DNA from: an uncultured Oscillospiraceae bacterium
GTDB lineage: Bacteria > Bacillota > Clostridia > Oscillospirales > Acutalibacteraceae
Assembly (NCBI GenBank): GCA_900539845.1
Contig: UQDP01000021.1
Coordinates: 1 to 30,480 of the forward strand
DNA length: 30,480 nucleotides
Direction of reading: 5' to 3'
Shown: positions 9,771 through 20,141 of the stretch, one piece after another
How the letters are laid out: each line of letters begins with the position of its first letter
How positions within the stretch are numbered: position 1 is the stretch's first letter
The notes under the pieces: model-generated
Databases searched by the model: none
Told to the model about the DNA's origin: nothing
Seen by the model: only the letters and a program-made list of their open reading frames with translations
Translations under genes and position numbers: made by a program

Positions 9771-10085
9771 TTACTCCCACAAAATAACAACGGCAAAAGC
9801 ATATTCCCCGTCATGGCTTATTGAGACATCACAGTTTCGGAGATCGGCAAAATAGGGCTTCCCTTTGGCGTCATGCAGGAGCTCAACCGTGTTGAGCCGC
9901 CTGTTTATGCCCGTGCCGAGCGCCTTGAAAAGCGCTTCCTTTGCAGCAAAGATCCCGGCAAAGCTTTGAGGGGTTCTGCAATATTCACGCTCACACGGCG
10001 TAAAAACGCTTTCCAGAAAGTGCGGATTTGCTATGCTTTTTTCGATACGCGAAATCAATACGATATCATTTCCTATTTTAAACAT
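9771..10085 (-). CDS. acpS: Holo-[acyl-carrier-protein] synthase AcpS
   Basis: Transfers 4'-phosphopantetheine from coenzyme A to a serine of acyl carrier protein, activating it for fatty acid synthesis. At 104 residues it is slightly short for the family (usually about 115-125), mainly at the C-terminus. The magnesium-binding Asp7 is in IGNDIV and Glu50 in FAAKEALFKALG, and the late SISHDGEYAFAVVI strand is present. The ATG follows the lacZ-type gene stop codon with no gap, with only a weak GGTGA upstream, so translation probably depends on the upstream gene. The downstream NAD(P)HX gene starts two bases after its stop. Confidence 0.95.
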   Translation of the reverse strand: MFKIGNDIVLISRIEKSIANPHFLESVFTPCEREYCRTPQSFAGIFAAKEALFKALGTGINRRLNTVELLHDAKGKPYFADLRNCDVSISHDGEYAFAVVILWE

Positions 10086-13091
<3,006 letters not shown>

Positions 13092-13131
13092 TCAAAAAAT
13101 AACACTGAAAATGGTTCTCATATTCCGAATA

Positions 13132-13161
13132 ATTATAACATAATTAAAACAAATATGTAAA
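13132..13161 (-). promoter_or_regulatory. Promoter of the lacZ-acpS-nnr operon
   Basis: Minus strand: TTTACA (13161-13156), an 18-base spacer and perfect TATAAT (13137-13132). The start is expected near 13125, leaving a leader of about 42 bases that contains the GAGGTG ribosome binding site at 13093-13088. Confidence 0.75.
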
Positions 13162-13210
13162 TACCTTTACTTATTTATTTTTTTGAGTTAAAATAATTAA
13201 TAAAGCGCTG

Positions 13211-13224
13211 TGAAAACGCTGAAA
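13211..13224. promoter_or_regulatory. Candidate cre (CcpA) site
   Basis: TGAAAACGCTGAAA fits the Gram-positive catabolite-responsive consensus TGWAANCGNTNWCA with one mismatch. It sits 50 bp upstream of the lacZ -35 box and 48 bp before the spoIIID start, so it could affect either gene. A position upstream of a promoter suits activation or looping better than simple roadblock repression. Confidence 0.4.
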
Positions 13225-13271
13225 GAAAATGTATAAATTCAGCCTGTTTTAAATATATATTACCAAGGACG

Positions 13272-13541
13272 GTGAAAGCCTTGATTGGTAATGTAGACAA
13301 AAGGTGCATAGAGATAGGCGAATATATAAAGGATACCGGCGCAACGGTCAGGCAGGCGGCATCCGTTTTCGGAATAAGCAAATCCACAGTACATATTGAC
13401 GTAACAAAACGCCTTCATGACATAGATAAAATCCTTTATGATGAAGTCAAGGCGGTTTTGGAGGAAAACAAGGCGCAGCGGCATATCCGCGGAGGGATTG
13501 CCACGCGCGAAAAATACAGCAAAATGAAGAAAAAACAATAG
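13272..13541 (+). CDS. spoIIID: Stage III sporulation transcriptional regulator SpoIIID
   Basis: Small DNA-binding protein that in sporulating Firmicutes switches mother-cell gene expression between the sigma-E and sigma-K stages. The 89-residue length is normal. The helix-turn-helix lies at about 26-48 (TVRQAASVFGISKSTVHIDV). The C-terminal block RHIRGGIATREKYSKMKKK is the basic extension typical of SpoIIID. The GTG start at 13272 is chosen because AAGGA ends three bases before it, which is close; a TTG nine bases further on is an alternative. It is divergent from lacZ and lies 17 bases upstream of proC on the same strand. Its presence indicates a sporulating lineage. Confidence 0.9.
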   Translation: MKALIGNVDKRCIEIGEYIKDTGATVRQAASVFGISKSTVHIDVTKRLHDIDKILYDEVKAVLEENKAQRHIRGGIATREKYSKMKKKQ

Positions 13542-13558
13542 CATCGGAGGAATTTTAA

Positions 13559-14353
13559 ATGAGCATTTCTTTTATTGGCTGCGGAAACATGGCGGGCGCC
13601 ATCATCAGAGGGATACTATCGGCAAAAGCCGTAATGCCCAAAGAGGTATTTGCGTTTGATACGGACACGGAAAAAGCAGATCAGCTTGCAGGAGAAACCG
13701 GCATCTGCATCTGCGAAAGCGCTTCTGATGCTGCTGTATGCGGAGATTATATCGTTCTTGCCGTTAAACCAAATGTAATTGAATCCGTCATTAAGGAAAT
13801 CGACCCTGCATTACAGGAACAAAAAACGATCGTTTCCATTGCCGCGGGCAAGACCATCGCTTTTATTGAGAGCTGTTTTTCCGAGAAGCACAGAATCATA
13901 AGAGTTATGCCCAACATAAACGCCAAGGTAAGCGCTGCCTGCAGCGCGTTCTGCGCAAATGACACAGTACAAAATGAAGATAAAAAGTTTATAAAAAAGA
14001 TATTCGGCGCCGTCGGAGAGATAACGGAGCTGCCCGAAAGCAGCTTTCCGCTTTTCGGTGTTATAGCCGGATGCGTACCCGCGTTTGCATATATGTTTAT
14101 CGACGCAATCGCCAGAGCAGGCGTTGAAAACGGAATGAGCAAATCAGATGCTCTGAAATTTTCCGCTCAGGCTGTTCTCGGCAGCGCAAAAATGGTGTTG
14201 GAGAGCGATGCGCACCCCTATGAGCTTATCGACAGGGTATGCTCACCCGGCGGAACAACGATCGAAGGCGTTATATCCCTTCAGGCGGACGGCTTTGAAA
14301 GCGCGGTACACAATGCCGTAAACAAAGCGGTTGAAAAGGACAGGCTGCTGTAA
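13559..14353 (+). CDS. proC: Pyrroline-5-carboxylate reductase
   Basis: Last step of proline synthesis: NAD(P)H-dependent reduction of pyrroline-5-carboxylate. The 264-residue protein begins with a Rossmann fold (SFIGCGNMAGAIIRG, 4-18). It has the VLAVKPNVI and RVMPNINAKV blocks and ends with the dimerisation domain carrying the family signature VCSPGGTTIEGV near 228-239. GGAGGA lies eight bases before the ATG. The short gap after spoIIID suggests some co-transcription, although a proline gene behind a sporulation regulator has no obvious logic. It is followed by a strong bidirectional terminator. Confidence 0.96.
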   Translation: MSISFIGCGNMAGAIIRGILSAKAVMPKEVFAFDTDTEKADQLAGETGICICESASDAAVCGDYIVLAVKPNVIESVIKEIDPALQEQKTIVSIAAGKTIAFIESCFSEKHRIIRVMPNINAKVSAACSAFCANDTVQNEDKKFIKKIFGAVGEITELPESSFPLFGVIAGCVPAFAYMFIDAIARAGVENGMSKSDALKFSAQAVLGSAKMVLESDAHPYELIDRVCSPGGTTIEGVISLQADGFESAVHNAVNKAVEKDRLL

Positions 14354-14364
14354 TAAAAAACAAA

Positions 14365-14401
14365 AATCCCGCAGTGCGTGTGTAAACACCGCTGCGGGAT
14401 T
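14365..14401. terminator. Bidirectional terminator after proC and the BMP lipoprotein gene
   Basis: AATCCCGCAG (14365-14374) pairs perfectly with CTGCGGGATT (14392-14401), with further GCG/CGC and TG/CA pairing inside. The minus-strand exit is T-rich (TTTTTGTTTTTTATTA), and the plus side ends TTAAAATTTAT. Confidence 0.85.
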
Positions 14402-14452
14402 AAAATTTATGGGGTAGTTTTAAACAAGCATAAAACGGATACAAGCAAAGGT

Positions 14453-16411
14453 CTATTCTGCCATGGACGTGTTATACAGCACAGGATCACCGTTTGCGAT
14501 CCAATAATCAAGCGTGAAGCAGTTGGAATCAACGACCAAGCGCACATCAGCGCCCGGAGCCACGTCCGTAGGACGGATCTCACCGCTTGCCAAAGCTGCG
14601 TAGACCTCATCATACGCTGCTTTTATTTCCTTTGCTTTTTGCAGCTGCGCTTTCTCCTGCTCCGTTTCCGGTTCTGTTTCAGGCACATCTATGTTTGTCA
14701 GATAAATTCCGTTATTGGAACAGTCGCCGACATATGTATATCCGCCTTTAAACTCCTGAAGGCAGGCTTTGACTGCGGAGCCGTAATCCTTAACCGAAGT
14801 GGAGATATAGTGATCCCAGCCGGACTGCCAGTTTTCCGCCCCGATCGCAAGCTTATCAAAGCTGTAATTCCAGGTTGCGTCTGAAACGGCATTGCACTCC
14901 GGGTTTCCGCCGGCATAAACAACCGATACGCCCTCATTATACATTTTTTCAACAACAGCCTGATAACGGTTCACCATTGTGTAGGTAGTTGTGGGAAAAT
15001 ACTCGTTTTCCATAACGATATCCGTGCTGAAGCCGTCTTCATCGGCGGTTGACCAGTGAGAAAAGATATATCCCTCCTGAGGCACAGCCGCACTGACCGA
15101 AACAACGTCATTGGTAACATATGATCCTGAGCCTGTAGATTCTCCGTTGCCGCCCTCGCCGGTAACAACCGTTACATTAAATGTGGGCGCACCGTTTTCA
15201 ACATAAACAGGAGTAAGCGTGATGCCCTGGGTTGCATCGGAAACATGCACCCATGTATCCTTCGCATAGATATCATCAATCGCGTCCGGCTCCTGCGTAC
15301 TGATCTCCCAGTGGTCGAAAACCATGCCGTTTTCGGCAACAGGGGCAACAACATTGCAGGAATCACCTGCCATGATATACTGTGCGGAATAATCGGAGCC
15401 GTCCGTATTCTTTACAATAACGGGATACGTTGTGCTTTCAGCGTCTCTGTAAACTGCGGTGATGGTGCAGTCACATTCCTCAACGAGCAGATTGGTTTCA
15501 CTACCCGTCTCCGTTGAAAGATTGACCTTGCTGTCTTTTACGCCCTGCGTATTACTTTTATAATCCCAATGGTCAAACACCTGACCTTCGGGCGCAGGAT
15601 CCGCTTTTACCGTTACATTCTGACCCTCTGTATACGTACCCGAGCCGGTGCCGTTTTCAACTTTGACAACAAAAGTTTTTTCGCTCTGCTCATCTATTTT
15701 TTCGTAATTTGCCGTAAGGGTGAAATCGTAGTTATAATCAAGCAAAGGAGAATCGTAATCCGCGTAATCCATGGTTACGGGTATGCCGAGCTGTTCGGCG
15801 GCATACTGCGCGCCCTGAACAAATCCGGCACCGTATGAACCCGAATTTTCGGAATTTACCGAGCCGAAATAACCGAGCTTTGTGTTACCCGAAAGCACAG
15901 CATAATATCCTGCCAGAAAACCGCTCTCAAGAGAATCAAATGAAACGCACATAACGTTTTCAATATACGCATCAATATCGCTGTTTTCAGGATGAGGAGT
16001 ACCGTCCACAAGAATAAAATCAACATCGCTGTACTGCCTGGACGCCTCAAACGCGGCAACCTCAAAAACTTCACCGGGAAGAATGATGAACTTTGCACCC
16101 TTTTCAACAGCCAGATCTATGTACTGAAGGGCCGTCTCCGTTGAAAGTTCCTCGTCTTCCTCCACATACGGCTGATAATACCTGTATGAAATTTTTTTGC
16201 TTTCCTCAGAAACAACGGTGTTGGCATTTTCAACGTAATCTACTATACCGCTCCAAGCGCTCTCATTATAAGCACCGTCGGCAACCGTACCGCCGTCCGT
16301 TATCATAACAATATCATATGTTAAATTTTCCGCGTTTGAACAGCCTGCAAACGCAAGCGAGCACACAACTGCCAAAACAGCGCACATAAACACCGAAAAT
16401 ACTTTTTTCAT
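14453..16411 (-). CDS. BMP/PnrA-type substrate-binding lipoprotein with inserted InlB-like repeats
   Basis: The signal peptide ends in the lipobox LAFAGC, with Cys24 as the lipid anchor. Residues 31-240 and 481-640 match the two halves of the basic-membrane-protein family, which binds nucleosides outside the cell (ITDGGTVADGAYNESAWSG at 37-55; GFLAGYYAVL; GYFGSVNSENSGSYGAGFVQG; then VSVVYAGGNPEC and KLAIGAENWQS). Between them, residues about 246-480 contain three repeats of about 85 residues. Each has a G-x-x-F-x-HW core (GQVFDHW 276-282, GMVFDHW 362-368, GYIFSHW 447-453), as in divergent InlB B-repeat domains. At 652 residues it is nearly twice the normal length. No ABC permease or ATPase genes adjoin it. 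GGAGGG precedes the ATG. It is divergent from a nucleoside phosphorylase operon, which fits a nucleoside ligand. Confidence 0.85.
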   Translation of the reverse strand: MKKVFSVFMCAVLAVVCSLAFAGCSNAENLTYDIVMITDGGTVADGAYNESAWSGIVDYVENANTVVSEESKKISYRYYQPYVEEDEELSTETALQYIDLAVEKGAKFIILPGEVFEVAAFEASRQYSDVDFILVDGTPHPENSDIDAYIENVMCVSFDSLESGFLAGYYAVLSGNTKLGYFGSVNSENSGSYGAGFVQGAQYAAEQLGIPVTMDYADYDSPLLDYNYDFTLTANYEKIDEQSEKTFVVKVENGTGSGTYTEGQNVTVKADPAPEGQVFDHWDYKSNTQGVKDSKVNLSTETGSETNLLVEECDCTITAVYRDAESTTYPVIVKNTDGSDYSAQYIMAGDSCNVVAPVAENGMVFDHWEISTQEPDAIDDIYAKDTWVHVSDATQGITLTPVYVENGAPTFNVTVVTGEGGNGESTGSGSYVTNDVVSVSAAVPQEGYIFSHWSTADEDGFSTDIVMENEYFPTTTYTMVNRYQAVVEKMYNEGVSVVYAGGNPECNAVSDATWNYSFDKLAIGAENWQSGWDHYISTSVKDYGSAVKACLQEFKGGYTYVGDCSNNGIYLTNIDVPETEPETEQEKAQLQKAKEIKAAYDEVYAALASGEIRPTDVAPGADVRLVVDSNCFTLDYWIANGDPVLYNTSMAE

Positions 16412-16451
16412 TTACCGTAAGCCCTCCGACAGAAAAGAATATCACTAGTTA

Positions 16452-16480
16452 ATAATAACAAAATTCATATAACATTGCAA
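16452..16480 (-). promoter_or_regulatory. Promoter of the BMP lipoprotein gene
   Basis: Minus strand: TTGCAA (16480-16475), 17-base spacer, TATTAT (16457-16452) preceded by TGT, giving an extended -10. It is back to back with the nucleoside operon promoter. Confidence 0.6.
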
Positions 16481-16490
16481 TAGGATTTTA

Positions 16491-16519
16491 TTGATTTAAC
16501 ACTTAAAAACCTATATAAT
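16491..16519 (+). promoter_or_regulatory. Promoter of the punA-mtnA-mtaD operon
   Basis: TTGATT (16491-16496), 17-base spacer, perfect TATAAT (16514-16519). Transcription should start near 16526, about 26 bases before the phosphorylase ATG. Confidence 0.75.
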
Positions 16520-16551
16520 GGTTAATGAAAGAAAGCAGCGGAGGTGTTAAA

Positions 16552-17370
16552 ATGCTTGAAAAACAGCTTGCATATATCAGAAGCATTACTGATTTTGAGC
16601 CGGAGACCGCTGTTGTGCTCGGTTCGGGACTCGGCGGCTTTGCGGAAAATATAAAAGCGCAAACAATAATCGATTACGCCGATATTCCGGACTTTCCCGT
16701 ATCTACCGCGCCGACGCACAAGGGCAGATTTATCTTCGGTACTCTTAACGGCATTAAAGTTGCCGTTATGCAGGGGCGGGTTCATCTTTACGAGGGATAT
16801 TCCGCAGCACAAGTCGTTAAGCCCATAAGGCTTCTGCGCCTGATGGGCGCTGAAACGCTTATTCTGACAAACGCCTGCGGCGGGATAGGAAAACAGCTTA
16901 AACCGGGTGACCTTATGCTGATCGACGACCACATCTCAAGCTTTGTTCCCTCTCCCCTCGCAGGAAAAAATGACGATTCTTTGGGAGTCCGCTTTCCCGA
17001 TATGAGCGATATCTACAGTGAAGCTTTGAAAAAAGCGGCGTTTGACGCGGCGAAAAAAAACAATATCGAACTGAAACGCGGTGTATATCTGCAGCTTCCC
17101 GGTCCCGCATTTGAAACAAAGGCTGAAATAAAAATGTGCGCCGTTCTGGGCGCGGACGCTGTTGGGATGAGCACCGCCATAGAAGCGCAGGCGGCAAAGC
17201 ACTGCGGCTTTGATATTTGCGGCATAAGCTGCGTTACCAATTATGCCTGCGGAATAAGCAACAAGCCGATCACCTCTGAGGAAGTATCAGAGACTGCCCA
17301 AACGGTATCCGAACGATTCAAATCCCTTTTAATAACACTTACAGAGAATATACATTATGGAAAATATTAA
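16552..17370 (+). CDS. punA: Purine nucleoside phosphorylase, 6-oxopurine type; candidate methylthioinosine phosphorylase
   Basis: Splits purine nucleosides with phosphate into base and ribose-1-phosphate. The 272-residue trimeric-type protein carries Ser25 (GSGLG) and His56 (THKG), then Arg76, His78 and Tyr80 ([11 protein letters not shown]), Phe187-Glu188 (GPAFET), Met206 (GMST) and Asn230 (VTN). These match human PNP S33, H64, R84, H86, Y88, F200-E201, M219 and N243. Asn230 marks preference for 6-oxopurines such as inosine rather than adenine nucleosides. The position of human His257, which binds the 5'-hydroxyl, is Ser242 here (SEEV for HEEV). That, with the mtnA and MTA-deaminase neighbours, suggests 5'-methylthioinosine as substrate. 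The ATG at 16552 is chosen for GGAGGTG five bases before it; an in-frame ATG at 16525 lacks this. mtnA overlaps the 3' end by 14 bases. Confidence 0.9.
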   Translation: MLEKQLAYIRSITDFEPETAVVLGSGLGGFAENIKAQTIIDYADIPDFPVSTAPTHKGRFIFGTLNGIKVAVMQGRVHLYEGYSAAQVVKPIRLLRLMGAETLILTNACGGIGKQLKPGDLMLIDDHISSFVPSPLAGKNDDSLGVRFPDMSDIYSEALKKAAFDAAKKNNIELKRGVYLQLPGPAFETKAEIKMCAVLGADAVGMSTAIEAQAAKHCGFDICGISCVTNYACGISNKPITSEEVSETAQTVSERFKSLLITLTENIHYGKY

Positions 17371-18334
17371 GACAGAAAACAAAAAGCTTTATATACTTGA
17401 CCAGACCCTGCTGCCGAACGAAGAAAAATATATTGAAATGAAGAGCCTTGACGACTGCTGCGAAGCAATAAAAAAGCTCAGGGTGCGCGGCGCTCCGGCA
17501 ATCGGTATCTTCGCTGGTTATGCGCTTGCGTTCTTCGGCACACAAGACATGGAAAGCGCAAAATCCGCTCTGGATTCGGCAAGACCCACTGCAGTCAATT
17601 TAAGCTGGGCGACTTCAAGGGTTCTGAATGCCGTCAAAGACGGGAAAAACGCTCTTGAAGAAGCCGAAGCCATCCGCAATGAAGACATTGAAATGTGCCG
17701 CAGGATAAGCGAATACGGCTTATCTCTTCTTAAAGACGGGGACGGAATTTTGACGCACTGCAACGCGGGCGAGCTGGCGACTTCAAAATACGGAACAGGT
17801 CTCGGACCGCTTATACTCGGAAAAGAAAAGGGATATGATTTTCACGTCTTTTCAGATGAAACAAGACCGCTTTTGCAGGGCGCGCGCCTGACAAGCTACG
17901 AGCTTGAAAAGCATGGCATAGACGTTACGCTGATATGCGATGATATGGCCGGATACGTGATGAAAAAGGGGCTTATAAACGCCGTGCTCGTAGGCTGTGA
18001 CAGAATTGCGGCGAACGGCGACACAGCGAATAAGATAGGCACAGCTTCCCTTGCGGTACTTGCGAAATACTATAATATTCCGTTTTATGTGCTCGGTCCG
18101 TATTCCACGATTGATCTCAACACCCCGACCGGCGATGAGATCACGATTGAGGAACGCGAGCCGGACGAAATAAAGGAAATGTTTTTTGAAAAGCCGACGG
18201 CGCTGAGAGAGACGAAATGCTTTAACCCCGCGTTTGACGTTACGGACGCGGAGCTTATAACCGCTATCATTACGGACAAAGGCATCATCAGACCGCCTTT
18301 TACGGAAAATTTAAGAAAAATAATGGAAAGCTGA
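17357..18334 (+). CDS. mtnA: S-methyl-5-thioribose-1-phosphate isomerase
   Basis: Converts 5-methylthioribose-1-phosphate to 5-methylthioribulose-1-phosphate in salvage of methylthioadenosine. The 325-residue protein has VRGAPAIG at 43-50, the catalytic Cys135 in [16 protein letters not shown] and Asp215 in [17 protein letters not shown]. The 80-residue Cys-to-Asp spacing equals that of Bacillus subtilis MtnA (Cys160/Asp240). These residues separate it from the related eIF2B-like and ribose-1,5-bisphosphate isomerase proteins. The start overlaps the phosphorylase end by 14 bases without a clear ribosome binding site, so translation is probably coupled. The deaminase gene starts immediately after the stop. 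No mtnK, mtnB, mtnC or mtnD lies in the window, so the fate of the product is not shown here. Confidence 0.94.
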   Translation: MENIKTENKKLYILDQTLLPNEEKYIEMKSLDDCCEAIKKLRVRGAPAIGIFAGYALAFFGTQDMESAKSALDSARPTAVNLSWATSRVLNAVKDGKNALEEAEAIRNEDIEMCRRISEYGLSLLKDGDGILTHCNAGELATSKYGTGLGPLILGKEKGYDFHVFSDETRPLLQGARLTSYELEKHGIDVTLICDDMAGYVMKKGLINAVLVGCDRIAANGDTANKIGTASLAVLAKYYNIPFYVLGPYSTIDLNTPTGDEITIEEREPDEIKEMFFEKPTALRETKCFNPAFDVTDAELITAIITDKGIIRPPFTENLRKIMES

Positions 18335-18340
18335 TTGGAT

Positions 18341-19606
18341 ATGATAAGATTTTACAACGGCAGAGTCCTGACACTGAAAAACGGTTTTGACATAACGGAC
18401 GATGAAGTATGGACAAACGGAAACAAAATAGAATATATCGGCAAGAACCGTAATATTAAGGCGGACAGAGAGATCGACCTGAAAGGCAATCTGCTTATGC
18501 CCGCTTTCAAAAACGCGCACACACATTCGGCAATGACCTTTGCCCGCAGCCTCGCGGACGGTCTGCCGCTTCAAAAATGGCTGAACGAAAAAATATTTCC
18601 GCTTGAGGCAAAGCTGACAGGTGATGATATTTACACGCTCTCACGCCTTGCCTTTCTGGAATATCTTACGAGCGGAATATCGGCTTGCTTTGATATGTAC
18701 TATTTTCCGCAGGCAATGGCAAAAGCAAGCGTTGACGCAGGATTCAGAACCGTTATGACCTGCGGACTCAATTCATTTAAAGAGAGCGTTGAACAGCTTG
18801 AGGATTACTACGACAGATTTAATCATTACGATGAGCTGATCTCATACAAGCTGGGCTTTCATGCCGAATATACATGCACAAGAGAGATTCTTGAAGGGGT
18901 TGCTAAACTGGCGGAAAAATATGAAGCGCCGGTTTTTATGCATGCAAGCGAAACAAAAAGCGAAATCGAGGGCTGCATGGAAAGATACGGCAAAACACCT
19001 GCCGCCTTGTTTGACGAACTCGGTATCTTCAATTACGGCGGCGGCGCGTATCACAGCGTGTGGGTAAATGACCATGATCTTGAAATATACAAAAAGCGCG
19101 GCGTGTGGGCTGTATTGAACGCAGGCTCAAACTGCAAGCTTGCGTCCGGCATTGCGCCTGTTGTGAAAATGCAGAAAGAAGGCATAAAGCTTGCTGTTGG
19201 AACGGACGGACCGAGCAGCAACAACGCACTGGATATGTTCAGGGAAATGTATCTGATATGCGCGACACAGAAACTGGCAGAAAAGGACGCATCGGCTTGC
19301 AGTGCAGAAGATATCCTTTACGCTGCAACCGTAGGCAGCGCGCGCTGTATGGGGCTTTACGACTGTGATATAATAGACATAGGAAAAGCCGCCGATCTGA
19401 CGGTAATCGATCTGAATTCGCCTAACATGCAGCCGATCAACGACATTGTTAAAAATCTTGTTTACAGCGGCTCAAAATCAAATGTGAAGCTCACGATGGT
19501 AAACGGCAGGATACTTTACGAAAACGGTGCATTTCCGGGAACGGACACAGAGAAGATCTATTGCGAAGCGCAGAAGATAACGGACAGACTGAAAAAACAC
19601 ATTTAA
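18341..19606 (+). CDS. mtaD: 5'-methylthioadenosine / S-adenosylhomocysteine deaminase
   Basis: Metal-dependent amidohydrolase that removes the 6-amino group of methylthioadenosine and S-adenosylhomocysteine, giving methylthioinosine and S-inosylhomocysteine. Metal and catalytic residues of the family are present: His60 and His62 (NAHTHSAM), His201 and Glu204 (FMHASETKSE), His238 (GGAYHSVW) and Asp289 (GTDGPSSNNALDMFREM). The layout agrees with Thermotoga TM0936, an experimentally characterised MTA/SAH deaminase. Adenosine or guanine deamination are less likely alternatives. ATG 18341 gives 421 residues; a TTG at 18335, directly after the mtnA stop, is also possible because GGAAAG at 18325-18330 suits either. 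It is last in the nucleoside operon, followed by a terminator. Confidence 0.9.
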   Translation: MIRFYNGRVLTLKNGFDITDDEVWTNGNKIEYIGKNRNIKADREIDLKGNLLMPAFKNAHTHSAMTFARSLADGLPLQKWLNEKIFPLEAKLTGDDIYTLSRLAFLEYLTSGISACFDMYYFPQAMAKASVDAGFRTVMTCGLNSFKESVEQLEDYYDRFNHYDELISYKLGFHAEYTCTREILEGVAKLAEKYEAPVFMHASETKSEIEGCMERYGKTPAALFDELGIFNYGGGAYHSVWVNDHDLEIYKKRGVWAVLNAGSNCKLASGIAPVVKMQKEGIKLAVGTDGPSSNNALDMFREMYLICATQKLAEKDASACSAEDILYAATVGSARCMGLYDCDIIDIGKAADLTVIDLNSPNMQPINDIVKNLVYSGSKSNVKLTMVNGRILYENGAFPGTDTEKIYCEAQKITDRLKKHI

Positions 19607-19636
19607 CACATATAAAGTATTAATTACATTATTACG

Positions 19637-19660
19637 GCGCCTGTTTTTTCAGGCGCTTTT
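19637..19660 (+). terminator. Rho-independent terminator of the nucleoside operon
   Basis: GCGCCTG (19637-19643) and CAGGCGC (19650-19656) form a perfect stem around a six-T loop, followed by TTTTGCTTT. Confidence 0.9.
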
Positions 19661-19697
19661 GCTTTACGAAATTTCCAAAAAAATTTTTTGAATAACT

Positions 19698-19740
19698 ATT
19701 GACAATGGTGTCAATACTGTATATACTGTGTATATACAGT
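19698..19740 (+). promoter_or_regulatory. Promoter with two dyad operators for the GntR-ABC operon
   Basis: A near-consensus promoter TTGACA (19699-19704), 17-base spacer, TATACT (19722-19727). A perfect 11-bp inverted repeat ACTGTATATAC/GTATATACAGT with a 3-base centre spans 19716-19740 and covers the -10 box and start site. A second dyad, ATTGACA/TGTCAAT with a 4-base centre (19698-19715), covers the -35 box. The larger dyad is the expected site for autorepression by the YtrA-like protein encoded next. Confidence 0.8.
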
Positions 19741-19763
19741 TAACTGTTCAGGAGAATAATCTT

Positions 19764-20141
19764 ATGTTGATTTTTATTAACAATCAAAGCGGCGTGCCTA
19801 TTTACGACCAGATCTACCAGCAGGTCAAGGCGCAGATCATAAGCGGCGAACTGGAGGAGGACGCTCCCCTGCCGTCTATCAGAAGCCTTGCAAAAGAGCT
19901 GCACATAAGCGTAATCACCACGAAGCGCGCTTATGAGGAGCTTGAAAAGGACGGTTTTATATACACTGCGCCCGGCCGCGGCTCATTCGTGGCTCAAAAA
20001 AACACGGAGCTGCTGAAAGAGGAGAATCTGCGGCAGATCGAGGAGCACCTTGACACAGCGCTGAAGCTTGGCGCAGCCTGCGGATATTCCACGGACGATA
20101 TTATAGGCATTCTGAAAACGCTTGACGAGGAGGAACAGTAA
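19764..20141 (+). CDS. GntR-family regulator, YtrA subfamily
   Basis: Transcriptional repressor of about 125 residues. The N-terminal winged helix-turn-helix (about 10-75) contains PIYDQIYQQVKAQIISGEL, LPSIRSLAKELHISVITTKRAYEELEKDGFI and the wing GRGSFVA. The short C-terminal part (about 85-125) is helical and lacks a large effector domain, as in the YtrA group that controls neighbouring ABC transporters, often in response to cell-wall-active compounds. The start ATG 19764 is chosen for AGGAGA eight bases before it; the open frame extends further upstream but through the -10 box. Its stop overlaps the ATPase ATG (TAATG). It probably binds the dyad at 19716-19740. Confidence 0.92.
   Translation: MLIFINNQSGVPIYDQIYQQVKAQIISGELEEDAPLPSIRSLAKELHISVITTKRAYEELEKDGFIYTAPGRGSFVAQKNTELLKEENLRQIEEHLDTALKLGAACGYSTDDIIGILKTLDEEEQ

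Noticed and set aside
13225..13271. Sigma-E or sigma-K promoter before spoIIID
   Set aside because: The AT-rich stretch has no convincing match to CATACANT or the matching -35 element at proper spacing.
14365..14401. CRISPR or riboswitch-like repeated hairpin after proC
   Set aside because: It is a single GC-rich stem between convergent genes with T-rich exits, so a bidirectional terminator explains it.
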